The notes under the pieces were generated by a model that was not told the origin of the DNA, did not search any database, and saw only the letters and a program-made list of their open reading frames with translations. Of a DNA stretch of 46,829 nt, positions 16,716 to 24,520 are shown piece after piece (within the stretch, counting starts at the first letter, position 1; each line of letters starts with the position of its first letter). The position numbers and the translations under genes are program-made. The DNA comes from Bacteroidales bacterium (GTDB lineage Bacteria > Bacteroidota > Bacteroidia > Bacteroidales > B18-G4): positions 1 through 46,829 of the forward strand of contig JAGYLD010000010.1 in NCBI GenBank assembly GCA_018401355.1. Reading direction: 5' to 3'.

Positions 16716-18029
16716 TTATAGCTGGCCAATAGTAGCGAGATAATTGATCCTGGCCTGCAACAATTGCACTTTATGTGTCTGCATGTTGATCTTTGCCTGT
16801 GTTGCTTCATTCACCCTGTTAATATAATCTGTTGAGGTGATCACACCATTATCTAATTGGGCAGAAGCAGTGCCGGCAATTCTTTCTCTGAGTTCAATGA
16901 TCTGCATGTCCTGTATCATTAATGCCTCAAACTTTCTTATTTCGGCCATGTCATGTTCAGCTTCAATATTTACACTTTTATTGAAGGTTTCTTTTTGGGT
17001 ATTCAGTATTTTGTTTTGTATGTCCAAAACTTGTTTATCCTTTTTGTTTTTGTTCCAGTTCCACAATTCCCAACTGAGCCTGGCCCCAAAGATGTAGAAA
17101 TCATCGAAATCATCGTTTAGAAAATTCAGCGCCGGACGTCCATAACCCACCTGACCGAATCCAACGAGTTTTGGAGTCCATTTTGCTGTGATAAGCTTCT
17201 TCGAGGCATCGACTTTTGTCATTTGCAGATCAAATAAAGCCATCTCGGGACGCAGGTTGGAAGCCACAAAACTCTCAATCGTTGAGCTGGGTTCCACCAA
17301 TACAACCTTTTCAGAAATATCTGTGGTTGTCAACTCACTCAAAATCCTGAAAGCTGCTTTCCTGTTCTCACTGACTTCTGTGATCTGCTGTTCTATCTTA
17401 AGCTGTTCTGCTTGCAGGATATCCCTTTCCGAAGGAAGCACTATACCATGCTCGACAGCACTTTCCATTTCATTCAATTTATTGCCCAATTGGTCTTTTA
17501 GCACTTCCAGCAGTTTTTCGCTCTCCTGCAAAAGCAGAATATTGAAGAACACTTCATTCACGTTACTTTTTAAAGCATAAAGGTCAACAGACACTTTTTG
17601 TTTTTCTATTTTTGCGTTGATGGTTTCCACGGTTTTTTGCCGTGATGTAATCCCTCCATCATAGATCATCTGCTGCAAATCCAGTGAAATTTTGTATTGG
17701 TCTTTCGACAAATCAGGAGTTTCCGGTTGTGCCGGTGTAATAGTTTTATCAATGGGAGGAGGCAAAACAATATCCGGAATGACAACATCCACCTTTGTAA
17801 CGTCCGACTGGTAAGAAGCCTGGCCATTCACCTTTAATTGAGGAAGATAATTAGTATTCAGACTTTTTAACTGAACTTCTTCTTTCGAATCAAGTAAGGA
17901 ATACTGTGCATAAAGGGGGAAATTGTTGATCGCCATCTCATGACATTGTTCCAGTGTCAGACTATCTGGCACCTGTCCCAAACCGGCAAAATTTACTAGC
18001 AATCCTGCAATGATCAATAAATGTTTCAT
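16716..18029 (-). CDS. TolC-like outer membrane efflux protein
   Basis: 437 residues with a signal peptide (MKHLLIIAGLLVNFAGLGQ). The opening PDSLTLEQCHEMAINNFP is typical of the TolC/OEP family. Two repeats rich in long coiled-coil segments follow, ending with the usual DYINRVNEATQAKINMQT and LLQARINYLATIG. It forms the outer-membrane exit duct of the export system. Its start codon overlaps the stop of the TetR gene by 4 bases (ATGA), indicating translational coupling. Confidence 0.87.
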   Translation of the reverse strand: MKHLLIIAGLLVNFAGLGQVPDSLTLEQCHEMAINNFPLYAQYSLLDSKEEVQLKSLNTNYLPQLKVNGQASYQSDVTKVDVVIPDIVLPPPIDKTITPAQPETPDLSKDQYKISLDLQQMIYDGGITSRQKTVETINAKIEKQKVSVDLYALKSNVNEVFFNILLLQESEKLLEVLKDQLGNKLNEMESAVEHGIVLPSERDILQAEQLKIEQQITEVSENRKAAFRILSELTTTDISEKVVLVEPSSTIESFVASNLRPEMALFDLQMTKVDASKKLITAKWTPKLVGFGQVGYGRPALNFLNDDFDDFYIFGARLSWELWNWNKNKKDKQVLDIQNKILNTQKETFNKSVNIEAEHDMAEIRKFEALMIQDMQIIELRERIAGTASAQLDNGVITSTDYINRVNEATQAKINMQTHKVQLLQARINYLATIGQL

Positions 18030-18637
18030 TTTTTTCTGATTGACTGATTTATAAATTTTGGAACTTCCTTTTTTCTTTCTGCAAGGAATTTTGCATACAG
18101 TTTTTCATCATTATTGAAGAGAATTCTGCTAAGGAGTGGTTTGGCAGCAAAAGGGAAAATACAAAGACCGATAAGATTAACGAGCAATTGACTGGGATCA
18201 ATTTCAATAATGTTCCCCTTTTCAATCTCAGTTTTTATGGCTTCGATCATAAACTCAGGCTTCGCACCCATATCTTTCATGGCATCGACCAGGCTCTGTG
18301 GGTTGGTGCTGATCTCTCTTAAAACAAACGATGGCATAAGCGGGTTCTGAATCATCATTTCAATATAGTGATCTGAAAATTCCTCAATCTTCTCAAAAAT
18401 GCTTTTATCAGACATAAATATCTCACTGAATCTGGGGATAAACATCCTGAATACATCCAAAAAAATACCCTGGAATAATTTATCCTTGCTCCGGAAGTAA
18501 TAATGCAGCAATGATTTATTCATGCCTGCTTTATCTGCAATCTCCTGCATGGTAGTTCCATCATATCCCTTTTTCAGAAACACATTCCTGGCAGCCTTCA
18601 TGATGACCTCTTCCGTTTTCTTATCCTGTGCTGTCAT
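18026..18637 (-). CDS. TetR/AcrR family repressor of the export operon
   Basis: 203 residues. Residues 8-55 are the TetR helix-turn-helix (ARNVFLKKGYDGTTMQEIAD, KAGMNKSLLHYYFRSKDKLF). The rest is a helical ligand-binding and dimer domain. It is the first gene of the operon, overlapping the tolC-like gene by 4 bases, and so is probably autoregulated. Two palindromes in its upstream region (18650-18666 and 18688-18705) are good operator candidates. It probably responds to a compound exported by the pump. Confidence 0.88.
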   Translation of the reverse strand: MTAQDKKTEEVIMKAARNVFLKKGYDGTTMQEIADKAGMNKSLLHYYFRSKDKLFQGIFLDVFRMFIPRFSEIFMSDKSIFEKIEEFSDHYIEMMIQNPLMPSFVLREISTNPQSLVDAMKDMGAKPEFMIEAIKTEIEKGNIIEIDPSQLLVNLIGLCIFPFAAKPLLSRILFNNDEKLYAKFLAERKKEVPKFINQSIRKK

Positions 18638-18649
18638 AATTTATAGATT

Positions 18650-18666
18650 TTAAACTTTCGGTTTAA
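18650..18666. promoter_or_regulatory. Candidate TetR operator, site 1
   Basis: TTAAAC, 5 bases, GTTTAA is a perfect interrupted palindrome 13-29 bp upstream of the TetR start codon. The TTCGGTTTAA half resembles the CGGTYAA half of site 2, as expected for two binding sites of the same dimer. Confidence 0.5.
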
Positions 18667-18687
18667 CCAATTTATTTAACTACTTGA

Positions 18688-18705
18688 TTTAACCGTGCGG
18701 TCAAA
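18688..18705. promoter_or_regulatory. Candidate TetR operator, site 2
   Basis: TTTAACCGTGCGGTCAAA is an 18-bp palindrome with one mismatched pair (TTTRACCG-TG-CGGTYAAA). It overlaps a possible -33 TTTG element for leftward transcription of the tetR operon, so binding would block the promoter. It lies 50-67 bp upstream of the TetR start. The divergent lipoprotein gene at 18795 could also be affected. Confidence 0.6.
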
Positions 18706-18767
18706 TATACAACATGAATTTTCATTTGTCAAGTTTTTGATTAAATTTTTTATTGAAATGGTTTTTG

Positions 18768-18775
18768 TAATTTTG
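18768..18775 (+). promoter_or_regulatory. -7 box TAATTTTG for the 18795 lipoprotein
   Basis: TAATTTTG fits the Bacteroidetes -7 consensus TAnnTTTG and lies 19 bp upstream of the ATG. No good TTG is present at the -33 spacing. Confidence 0.4.
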
Positions 18776-18794
18776 TCATTTCAATACAAATCCT

Positions 18795-19217
18795 ATGAAA
18801 AAAGTAACCACTTATCTTTCCTTAACCATTTTATTAAGCTTTGTAATATTTATCTCAGGATGTGGCACGTCTCCAAAAGAGCAAATCGTTGGTACATGGA
18901 AAGCCATAGATGTTATAGCTGGCATTGACAGTACTTCCATCAAACCGGAGGCGTTGGAAACAACCATCAACATGTATATGTCATATTCATTTGAATTTTA
19001 TGAAAATAACTCCATGAATGTCATGGCATCGGGGAGCACTTTTGCGGGGAGGTGGAAATACGACAAGAATGAAGACCTTATTAAAATCCGGTTGGATAAT
19101 AGTGCTTCCAAAGAATTCTCGCCTCTTGGTGAGATAAAAGATGGACAGATCATCAACATCAACAAAACCGGGCTTGGTGATATCACTGTAATATACGAGA
19201 AGACAGAAAAAGAGTAA
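18795..19217 (+). CDS. Small lipocalin-like lipoprotein
   Basis: 140 residues with a lipoprotein signal (FISGC, Cys23). The mature start EQIVGTWKAIDV, the strand SYSFEFYENNSM, and the late FAGRWKYDKNEDLIKIRL fit the lipocalin-like families of small Bacteroidota lipoproteins (Lipocalin_4/5 type). The ligand is unknown. It is divergent from the tetR operon and converges with the DUF4837 gene, with 4 bases between stop codons. Confidence 0.65.
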   Translation: MKKVTTYLSLTILLSFVIFISGCGTSPKEQIVGTWKAIDVIAGIDSTSIKPEALETTINMYMSYSFEFYENNSMNVMASGSTFAGRWKYDKNEDLIKIRLDNSASKEFSPLGEIKDGQIININKTGLGDITVIYEKTEKE

Positions 19218-19221
19218 GGGA

Positions 19222-20253
19222 CTATTTGTTTTCCCTCTTTACAAACTCAATGGTATGGAACATGGCTTCCAGTTGCCTGATGAAATTTCTTTTCATCCCG
19301 CTAGGGTTATAAACATAACCATCCAGGGTTATTACATTTTCATTTTCAGGATCAACAAAGGTGTAGCTTAAAAAGGGGCCGCCCATGAAATCATTAACTA
19401 CCCTCCATAGGCCTCGTGTTTCAACAACATATCCTGTTTTAAAATTCCTGGATTTTGTTATTTCCGGTTGAACCACTTCTGTTGAAACAGCCATGTAGGA
19501 ACCTTCCGATGGTCCGGCTATATGAACTTTTGTAAGAGAATCACGGGTATTAAGGATGACTTCTTCCTGAAAAACCAGGGTATCGAGATAAGGACGTTTA
19601 TAAACAATAATGCCCATCTCCACGTCTTGTTTTACCTTTTGAATGGTTTGTCTGAGCCAGATAAAATCATCTGTTTGTCTGGCAATGGCAAAACCACCAG
19701 GAAGCTCCATAGAAAACCCAAATTTCTTTATCAGGATTTGTTTCAGCTTCACGCTGGAGGCCATGTGAAAATATTTGTTTGTCCTTTCGATTTCCAGGTC
19801 CTTAAATTTTTTCAGGAATATTTCTTTGTACTGATTAAATATTGCAAAAAACCATTCCTTATTGCGGGCAGTAACTTTGATAACTTGCTGCGGGGATGTC
19901 CACAAATCCCTTTTCATCTCAACCAGTGGCTCATCAAAGGAAGGATCGATATGTACAATAAATACACTGTGTAATTTTTTAAATGTTTTGTTAAAATCAT
20001 CTTTCTCAACATTCAAGACCTTAAACAATGGTTCTGACTGAGGCATACCAGGCATTTCCTGTTCCAATAATGCCCGGAGGGTATCACCAATGGCACCATT
20101 CCATTGAGCTTTAGTATCAGTAACAACAAGGATCTCATTTGTTTTGCCTGTTGAACGGTCCTTACCCTGATCTTCATTAATGCAGGATGGAAGGAACAAC
20201 AACATGGCCATTGCCAGAGCAAGTGAGAGAAGAAAAATTGAATTGATTTTCAT
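19222..20253 (-). CDS. DUF4837 family lipoprotein
   Basis: 343 residues with a lipobox FLPSC (Cys24). The opening of the mature part (GKTNEILVVTDTKAQWNGAI, GDTLRALLEQEMPGMPQSEP) and the block WLRQTIQKVKQDVEMGIIVY fit DUF4837, a conserved Bacteroidota lipoprotein family of unknown function that usually lies near a MltD-type lytic transglycosylase gene. That is the case here: the mltD-like gene starts upstream with a 49-bp gap. The shared direction suggests cotranscription and a cell-wall-related role (inference). Confidence 0.8.
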   Translation of the reverse strand: MKINSIFLLSLALAMAMLLFLPSCINEDQGKDRSTGKTNEILVVTDTKAQWNGAIGDTLRALLEQEMPGMPQSEPLFKVLNVEKDDFNKTFKKLHSVFIVHIDPSFDEPLVEMKRDLWTSPQQVIKVTARNKEWFFAIFNQYKEIFLKKFKDLEIERTNKYFHMASSVKLKQILIKKFGFSMELPGGFAIARQTDDFIWLRQTIQKVKQDVEMGIIVYKRPYLDTLVFQEEVILNTRDSLTKVHIAGPSEGSYMAVSTEVVQPEITKSRNFKTGYVVETRGLWRVVNDFMGGPFLSYTFVDPENENVITLDGYVYNPSGMKRNFIRQLEAMFHTIEFVKRENK

Positions 20254-20302
20254 GGTAACAGGATAATTTTAATTAAAACGATCCTGAAAGTTAATAATTA
20301 TA

Positions 20303-22039
20303 TCAGGAAGATTTTACTGCAATCTTAATTTTCTGACCAACTTTCAGCCTGTATGCATTTGAAATATTATTGAGTGCCTTTATTTGCTGAACAGTAACTC
20401 CGTCATACTCTTTTGCAATTTCCCACAATGTATCTCCTTTCCTGACCGTGTGATATACATATTCACCTGAATTAGCAACTATCGAAGATGACTTCTTAAC
20501 CCTTAATTTTTGGTTGGGATAAATGGTATTACTGTTCAAATTGTTCCAGTATTTTAGGTTACTGATACTAATGCGGTATCTTTGAGCAATCAGCCCGAGA
20601 TTTTCTCCCGGCTTAACAATGTGGTATTCACCACCTGAGGATTGAGAAGAAGATGATGCATATTTTACCGAAGAATTGTAGGGCGCTGAAGGATAAACGA
20701 TCAGGCGCTGGCCGGGATAGATCATACTACTTCTCAAATTATTCCAGGCTTTAAGCTGGCTGACATATACCCTGTATTTCCTGGCAATCAGGCCCAGATT
20801 CTCACCACTACGTACTATATGTGTTGTCCTTTCCCTGGACTTTTTTATCTCTGCAAGAAGTTTATCCCTTTCAATTCCTTTACTGGTTTTATAGGCATAA
20901 ATACTTTTTTCATTATTGATAAAGTCGCCAATATAGTTTTTAGGGAGCCGCAGGAAATAGTTCTTTTCTTCAGTAATTGGTATTATCCCTTTGGTAAAGG
21001 CAGGATTTAAAAACTTAAGGTCTCTCACAGGAACACCAATCATTTCATGTACCTGATCAAATGAAAGCACATCTTTCACCCTGATGGTATCTGTACCATT
21101 ATATAATATACCGGGATCAACCGGATAAAGATTATGTTCGGTTGCATAATTCATTACATAGGTAACAGCAATAAAAGCCGGCACATAGCCCCTGGTTTCC
21201 CTGGGCAGGTATGGCCAAATGGCCCAGTAGCTTTTCTTTCCGCCGGAGCGTCTTATGGCTTTATTCACGTTTCCGGCACCTGAATTGTAGGCTGCCATCA
21301 CCAGTGACCAGTTACCATAAATATCATAAAGGTCCTTCATATGCTCGCAAGCAGCAATGGTAGATTGCTCAGGATCAAACCTTTCGTCTACATAGGAAGT
21401 TACCTTTAAACCATAAACTTTTCCCGTACCATACATAAACTGCCACAATCCCTTTGCACCTGCACGTGAGCCAGCAATTGGATTAAGAGCAGATTCTACC
21501 ACAGCCAGATATTTTAATTCAAGGGGCAGTTGATGCTTATCAAGCTGCTCTTCAATCAAAGGAAAATATAACTCAGCCAATCCAAGTATCCGTGATGTGA
21601 GATCCCTTTTTTTAACAGCATACAAGTGGATATAATTCTTTACCTGCCTGTTAAAAGCCAACTCAACAGGAGTCTGGGCGTTCAGGGTTTCTAATCTTGA
21701 AGCGTAAACAGAATCAGCATATTCAGGGATTTCAAATGGCTCAAAACCATAAACATTCAGGGTATTGGTATCCGTAACAAATGGCTTATCAGAAAAATAT
21801 TTGATGTGAATAAGACTGTCAAGCATTCCAAGGATAGGGGAATCTTTGATGAGCATTTGTCCGTAATCGTTTGTGTCAATAATAAAACCCTGTGATGTGG
21901 TTGGGTAAAACCTGCTATGGATTGTATCATTGGTCAAAAGCGAATCTTCTTTTGGCAATTCTGCCATTCCGGCAAACGGGCCTATCATTAGCAAAGAACA
22001 AGCGACATTAGAAAGCAGTTTCAACATTGATTTTAGCAT
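20303..22039 (-). CDS. mltD: MltD-like membrane-associated lytic transglycosylase with three LysM domains
   Basis: 578 residues. A signal peptide is followed by about 120 residues of linker. Residues about 170-310 are an SLT lysozyme-like domain: the catalytic Glu182 in AVVESALNP, then GSRAGAKGLWQFM, AAYNSGAGN and the KSYWAIWPYLPRETRGYVP region typical of family 1D. Three LysM repeats follow (about 398-440, 475-515, 530-576; each has the H-IV-G-NL-IA or DTLWEIA pattern) that bind the glycan chains of peptidoglycan. The enzyme cleaves MurNAc-GlcNAc bonds with formation of 1,6-anhydroMurNAc. It is followed by the DUF4837 gene and separated from tatA by a terminator. Confidence 0.88.
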   Translation of the reverse strand: MLKSMLKLLSNVACSLLMIGPFAGMAELPKEDSLLTNDTIHSRFYPTTSQGFIIDTNDYGQMLIKDSPILGMLDSLIHIKYFSDKPFVTDTNTLNVYGFEPFEIPEYADSVYASRLETLNAQTPVELAFNRQVKNYIHLYAVKKRDLTSRILGLAELYFPLIEEQLDKHQLPLELKYLAVVESALNPIAGSRAGAKGLWQFMYGTGKVYGLKVTSYVDERFDPEQSTIAACEHMKDLYDIYGNWSLVMAAYNSGAGNVNKAIRRSGGKKSYWAIWPYLPRETRGYVPAFIAVTYVMNYATEHNLYPVDPGILYNGTDTIRVKDVLSFDQVHEMIGVPVRDLKFLNPAFTKGIIPITEEKNYFLRLPKNYIGDFINNEKSIYAYKTSKGIERDKLLAEIKKSRERTTHIVRSGENLGLIARKYRVYVSQLKAWNNLRSSMIYPGQRLIVYPSAPYNSSVKYASSSSQSSGGEYHIVKPGENLGLIAQRYRISISNLKYWNNLNSNTIYPNQKLRVKKSSSIVANSGEYVYHTVRKGDTLWEIAKEYDGVTVQQIKALNNISNAYRLKVGQKIKIAVKSS

Positions 22040-22061
22040 ATTAGTTTTGTCAATCTACAGT

Positions 22062-22102
22062 AAAAGGCAGCCAAGGGAAACTCCTTTCCCCACCAGGCTG
22101 CC
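22062..22102 (-). terminator. Intrinsic terminator after tatA
   Basis: On the minus strand a nested hairpin is formed by GGCAGCC (22096-22102 read in reverse) with GGCTGCC (22066-22072), plus an inner GGGAAA/TTTCCC stem, followed by TTTTAC. It lies just downstream of the tatA stop and upstream of the mltD-like gene, so tatA is probably a single-gene transcript. Confidence 0.65.
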
Positions 22103-22124
22103 CTCTCAAATGAAAAATTCTGAA

Positions 22125-22355
22125 TTACTCTTTATCTATCTTTTTGTTATCATCATCTTTTCCCTTTTCCCCGTCTTTTTCCTTTTGGCTTTCTTCGTCA
22201 TCGCCTGAAAGGCCCTTTTTAAATTCCCTGGTACCTTTCCCTATTCCCTTCATCAGCTCAGGAATTTTTTTCCCGCCAAAAAGAAGCAACACAATAGCAA
22301 CAATAAGCACGATTTGCCATGGGCCGATCATTCCGAGTAATATGTATAGATTCAT
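22125..22355 (-). CDS. tatA: Sec-independent translocase component TatA
   Basis: 76 residues with the standard TatA plan: a short N-terminus, one membrane helix (about 10-27), the hinge [24 protein letters not shown] amphipathic helix, and a strongly charged Asp/Glu/Lys tail. TatA oligomerises to pass folded proteins carrying twin-arginine signals, with TatC. No tatC is in the window. A perfect -7 box lies 30 bp upstream and a terminator follows it. The absence of the Glu/Pro features of TatB favours TatA/E. Confidence 0.9.
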   Translation of the reverse strand: MNLYILLGMIGPWQIVLIVAIVLLLFGGKKIPELMKGIGKGTREFKKGLSGDDEESQKEKDGEKGKDDDNKKIDKE

Positions 22356-22384
22356 AATAAATTTCTTTATCTGGTTGAATTGTA

Positions 22385-22392
22385 CAAAGATA
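22385..22392 (-). promoter_or_regulatory. -7 box TATCTTTG for tatA
   Basis: The minus strand reads TATCTTTG, an exact match to the Bacteroidetes TAnnTTTG element, 30 bp before the tatA ATG. The -33 region is weak. Confidence 0.5.
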
Positions 22393-22471
22393 ATATTTTC
22401 ATCCGGAATTTTAATTTATTTTTGTGCAACTCCATTATTAACAGAACTGTCTAAATAATCAAAGCATAAAA

Positions 22472-24514
22472 ATGAAAAACTACAAACTGCTTCTGTTATT
22501 GTTGATCTTTCTGATTCCCGTATATTTTTCACAAGCCCAGCAAACAACAAAGCTCACTCATCACATGACTCCGGAGGAGGAGTTAAGAAAAGACGAGATT
22601 GGGCGGGATTTCTATCCTACCCTTCCCCCTGCCGGACCTGTCAGGATGGTAGCAGAATTTGAGCATATGCAGTCAGTTCTTATCAGATATCCTTTTGGTA
22701 TTCCCATGTCGTTGATCAAAGAAATGTCTGAAGATTGCACTGTTCTCACCATTGTCGCAAACCAATCGCAGGAAAATACTGTCCACAATCAATACCAATC
22801 CTATGGTGTTAACATGGATAATGTAGAATTCATGCATGCACCAAGTGATTCTTACTGGACGAGGGATTATGGTCCCTGGTATGTTGTGAATGGCAATCAT
22901 GAAGTAGGAATTTCCAACTTCCCTTATAACAGGCCCCGTCCCAATGACAACGACATTCCAATAGAAGTAGCAGGTTATTTAGATATACAACTGTTTGGAA
23001 TGGATTTGATCCAGACCGGTGGTAATTACATGTGTGACGGCATGGGTATTGCTGCCTCCTCAGACCTCGTTGTCGAAGAAAACCCGCAACTTTCCGTATC
23101 TCAGATAAACAATAAAGTATACAATTACTTGGGAATACATACCTATCATATCCTCCCCGACCCATTGGGAGAATACATCAAACATATTGATTGCTGGAGC
23201 AAATTCCTGGATGTTGACAAAGTTCTCATCGGCCAGGTTCCTGCAGGTGACCCAAGATACAGTGATTTCGAATATGTTGCAGATTATTTTGAACAAAGCA
23301 TCAGCTCTTATGGGGTTCCCTATGAAGTATTCAGGGTTTTCACCCCGGGCGGAAGCCAGGTCACTCCCTACACCAACTCACTGATACTGAACAAAAAAGT
23401 TTTTGTCCCACTAACCGGTAACTCCAACGATCAGGCAGCCATCCAGGTTTATGAGCAAGCCATGCCTGGATACGAAGTGATTGGAGTATATGATGGTGGT
23501 TACGGTTGGCAAAATACCGATGCATTACACTGCAGAACAAGGGGAGTTGCTGATGTTGGGATGCTTTATATGTATCATATGCCTTTACTCGGGGATGTCC
23601 ATCAGGAAGATAATTTTACCCTGACAGCAGATATTATTCCATACAGCAATGAACCGGTATATCCTGATTCACTTAAAGTATTTTACCAGGTCGATGGCGG
23701 TACATTCACCTCTGTTCCTCTTTTTCATCAGGAAGATTATACATACACAGGTTCTATTCCATCTCAACCTGTTGGCTCAGAAGTAGCATATTACCTCCAT
23801 GCTGCTGATGAATCAGGTAGAAGCAAGAACCATCCTTATATTGGAGCACCTGATCCACATGTGTTCAATGTGATCTACCCCATACCGGACATTACGGTGG
23901 AACCAGATTCGTTGGTCTTTACCGAAGTCATTCAATGTCTGGAAGGGCTATCAACGGTTGTCTCAAACGAATCAGATTCCAATATTTATATTAGCCATAT
24001 AAACCAGAATGGGGCTGATCCTTTTATCTGGGACATATATCCATGGCCAATAAATACTTTCCCTTACTTAATGGAACCTGGTGATTCATTAACACTGAAT
24101 GTTATCATCGGTCTTATTGGTGAGCTTACAACAAATTTCCTCCAGGATACCATATTCATTGAAACAGAGAACAAGACACATGAAGTCTTCATTATGGTCG
24201 ACAGTGCGCTGATTGCAAGTGCCATCAATGAATTACCACAGCAGGAAATTGCCAGTGCCACCATTTATCCCAATCCTGTGAACGCCGGATCGAAAGTCTT
24301 GCTTGAACTGAAAAAAACATCAAGGGTTAATGCAGCGCTTTATGATCTCAATGGCCGGAAAACAGGCATGAAGGACCTTGGGAAATTACAACAGGGAACG
24401 CATTCTTTCTTGTTAAAAGAAATGTTTTCAACAGAAATTGAAAAGGGCATATATATTGTCCGATTAATGACTGATTCAAATACTATTGAAAAGAAAATTG
24501 TTGTATTGGATTAA
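22472..24514 (+). CDS. PPAD-like peptidylarginine deiminase with T9SS sorting domain
   Basis: 680 residues; signal peptide 1-22 (ending SQAQ). Residues about 40-375 are a guanidino-modifying alpha/beta-propeller enzyme of the Porphyromonas-type peptidylarginine deiminase/agmatine deiminase superfamily. Expected residues are present: Asp132 in TRDYGPW, His238 and Asp240 in HIDCW, Asn302 in YTNSLIL, Cys354 in DALHCRTRG. Arg154 and Arg156 (NRPRPND) stand 22 and 24 residues after the catalytic Asp, exactly where P. gingivalis PPAD has Arg152/Arg154 to hold the free carboxylate of C-terminal arginine. The expected reaction is peptidyl-arginine to peptidyl-citrulline plus ammonia. An Ig-like region (about 380-480) and a further beta region precede a type A sorting domain (IYPNPVNAGSK, LYDLNGRKTG, GIYIVRL, final VVLD). 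It is expected to act outside the cell. Confidence 0.85.
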   Translation: MKNYKLLLLLLIFLIPVYFSQAQQTTKLTHHMTPEEELRKDEIGRDFYPTLPPAGPVRMVAEFEHMQSVLIRYPFGIPMSLIKEMSEDCTVLTIVANQSQENTVHNQYQSYGVNMDNVEFMHAPSDSYWTRDYGPWYVVNGNHEVGISNFPYNRPRPNDNDIPIEVAGYLDIQLFGMDLIQTGGNYMCDGMGIAASSDLVVEENPQLSVSQINNKVYNYLGIHTYHILPDPLGEYIKHIDCWSKFLDVDKVLIGQVPAGDPRYSDFEYVADYFEQSISSYGVPYEVFRVFTPGGSQVTPYTNSLILNKKVFVPLTGNSNDQAAIQVYEQAMPGYEVIGVYDGGYGWQNTDALHCRTRGVADVGMLYMYHMPLLGDVHQEDNFTLTADIIPYSNEPVYPDSLKVFYQVDGGTFTSVPLFHQEDYTYTGSIPSQPVGSEVAYYLHAADESGRSKNHPYIGAPDPHVFNVIYPIPDITVEPDSLVFTEVIQCLEGLSTVVSNESDSNIYISHINQNGADPFIWDIYPWPINTFPYLMEPGDSLTLNVIIGLIGELTTNFLQDTIFIETENKTHEVFIMVDSALIASAINELPQQEIASATIYPNPVNAGSKVLLELKKTSRVNAALYDLNGRKTGMKDLGKLQQGTHSFLLKEMFSTEIEKGIYIVRLMTDSNTIEKKIVVLD

Positions 24515-24520
24515 AGAAGG

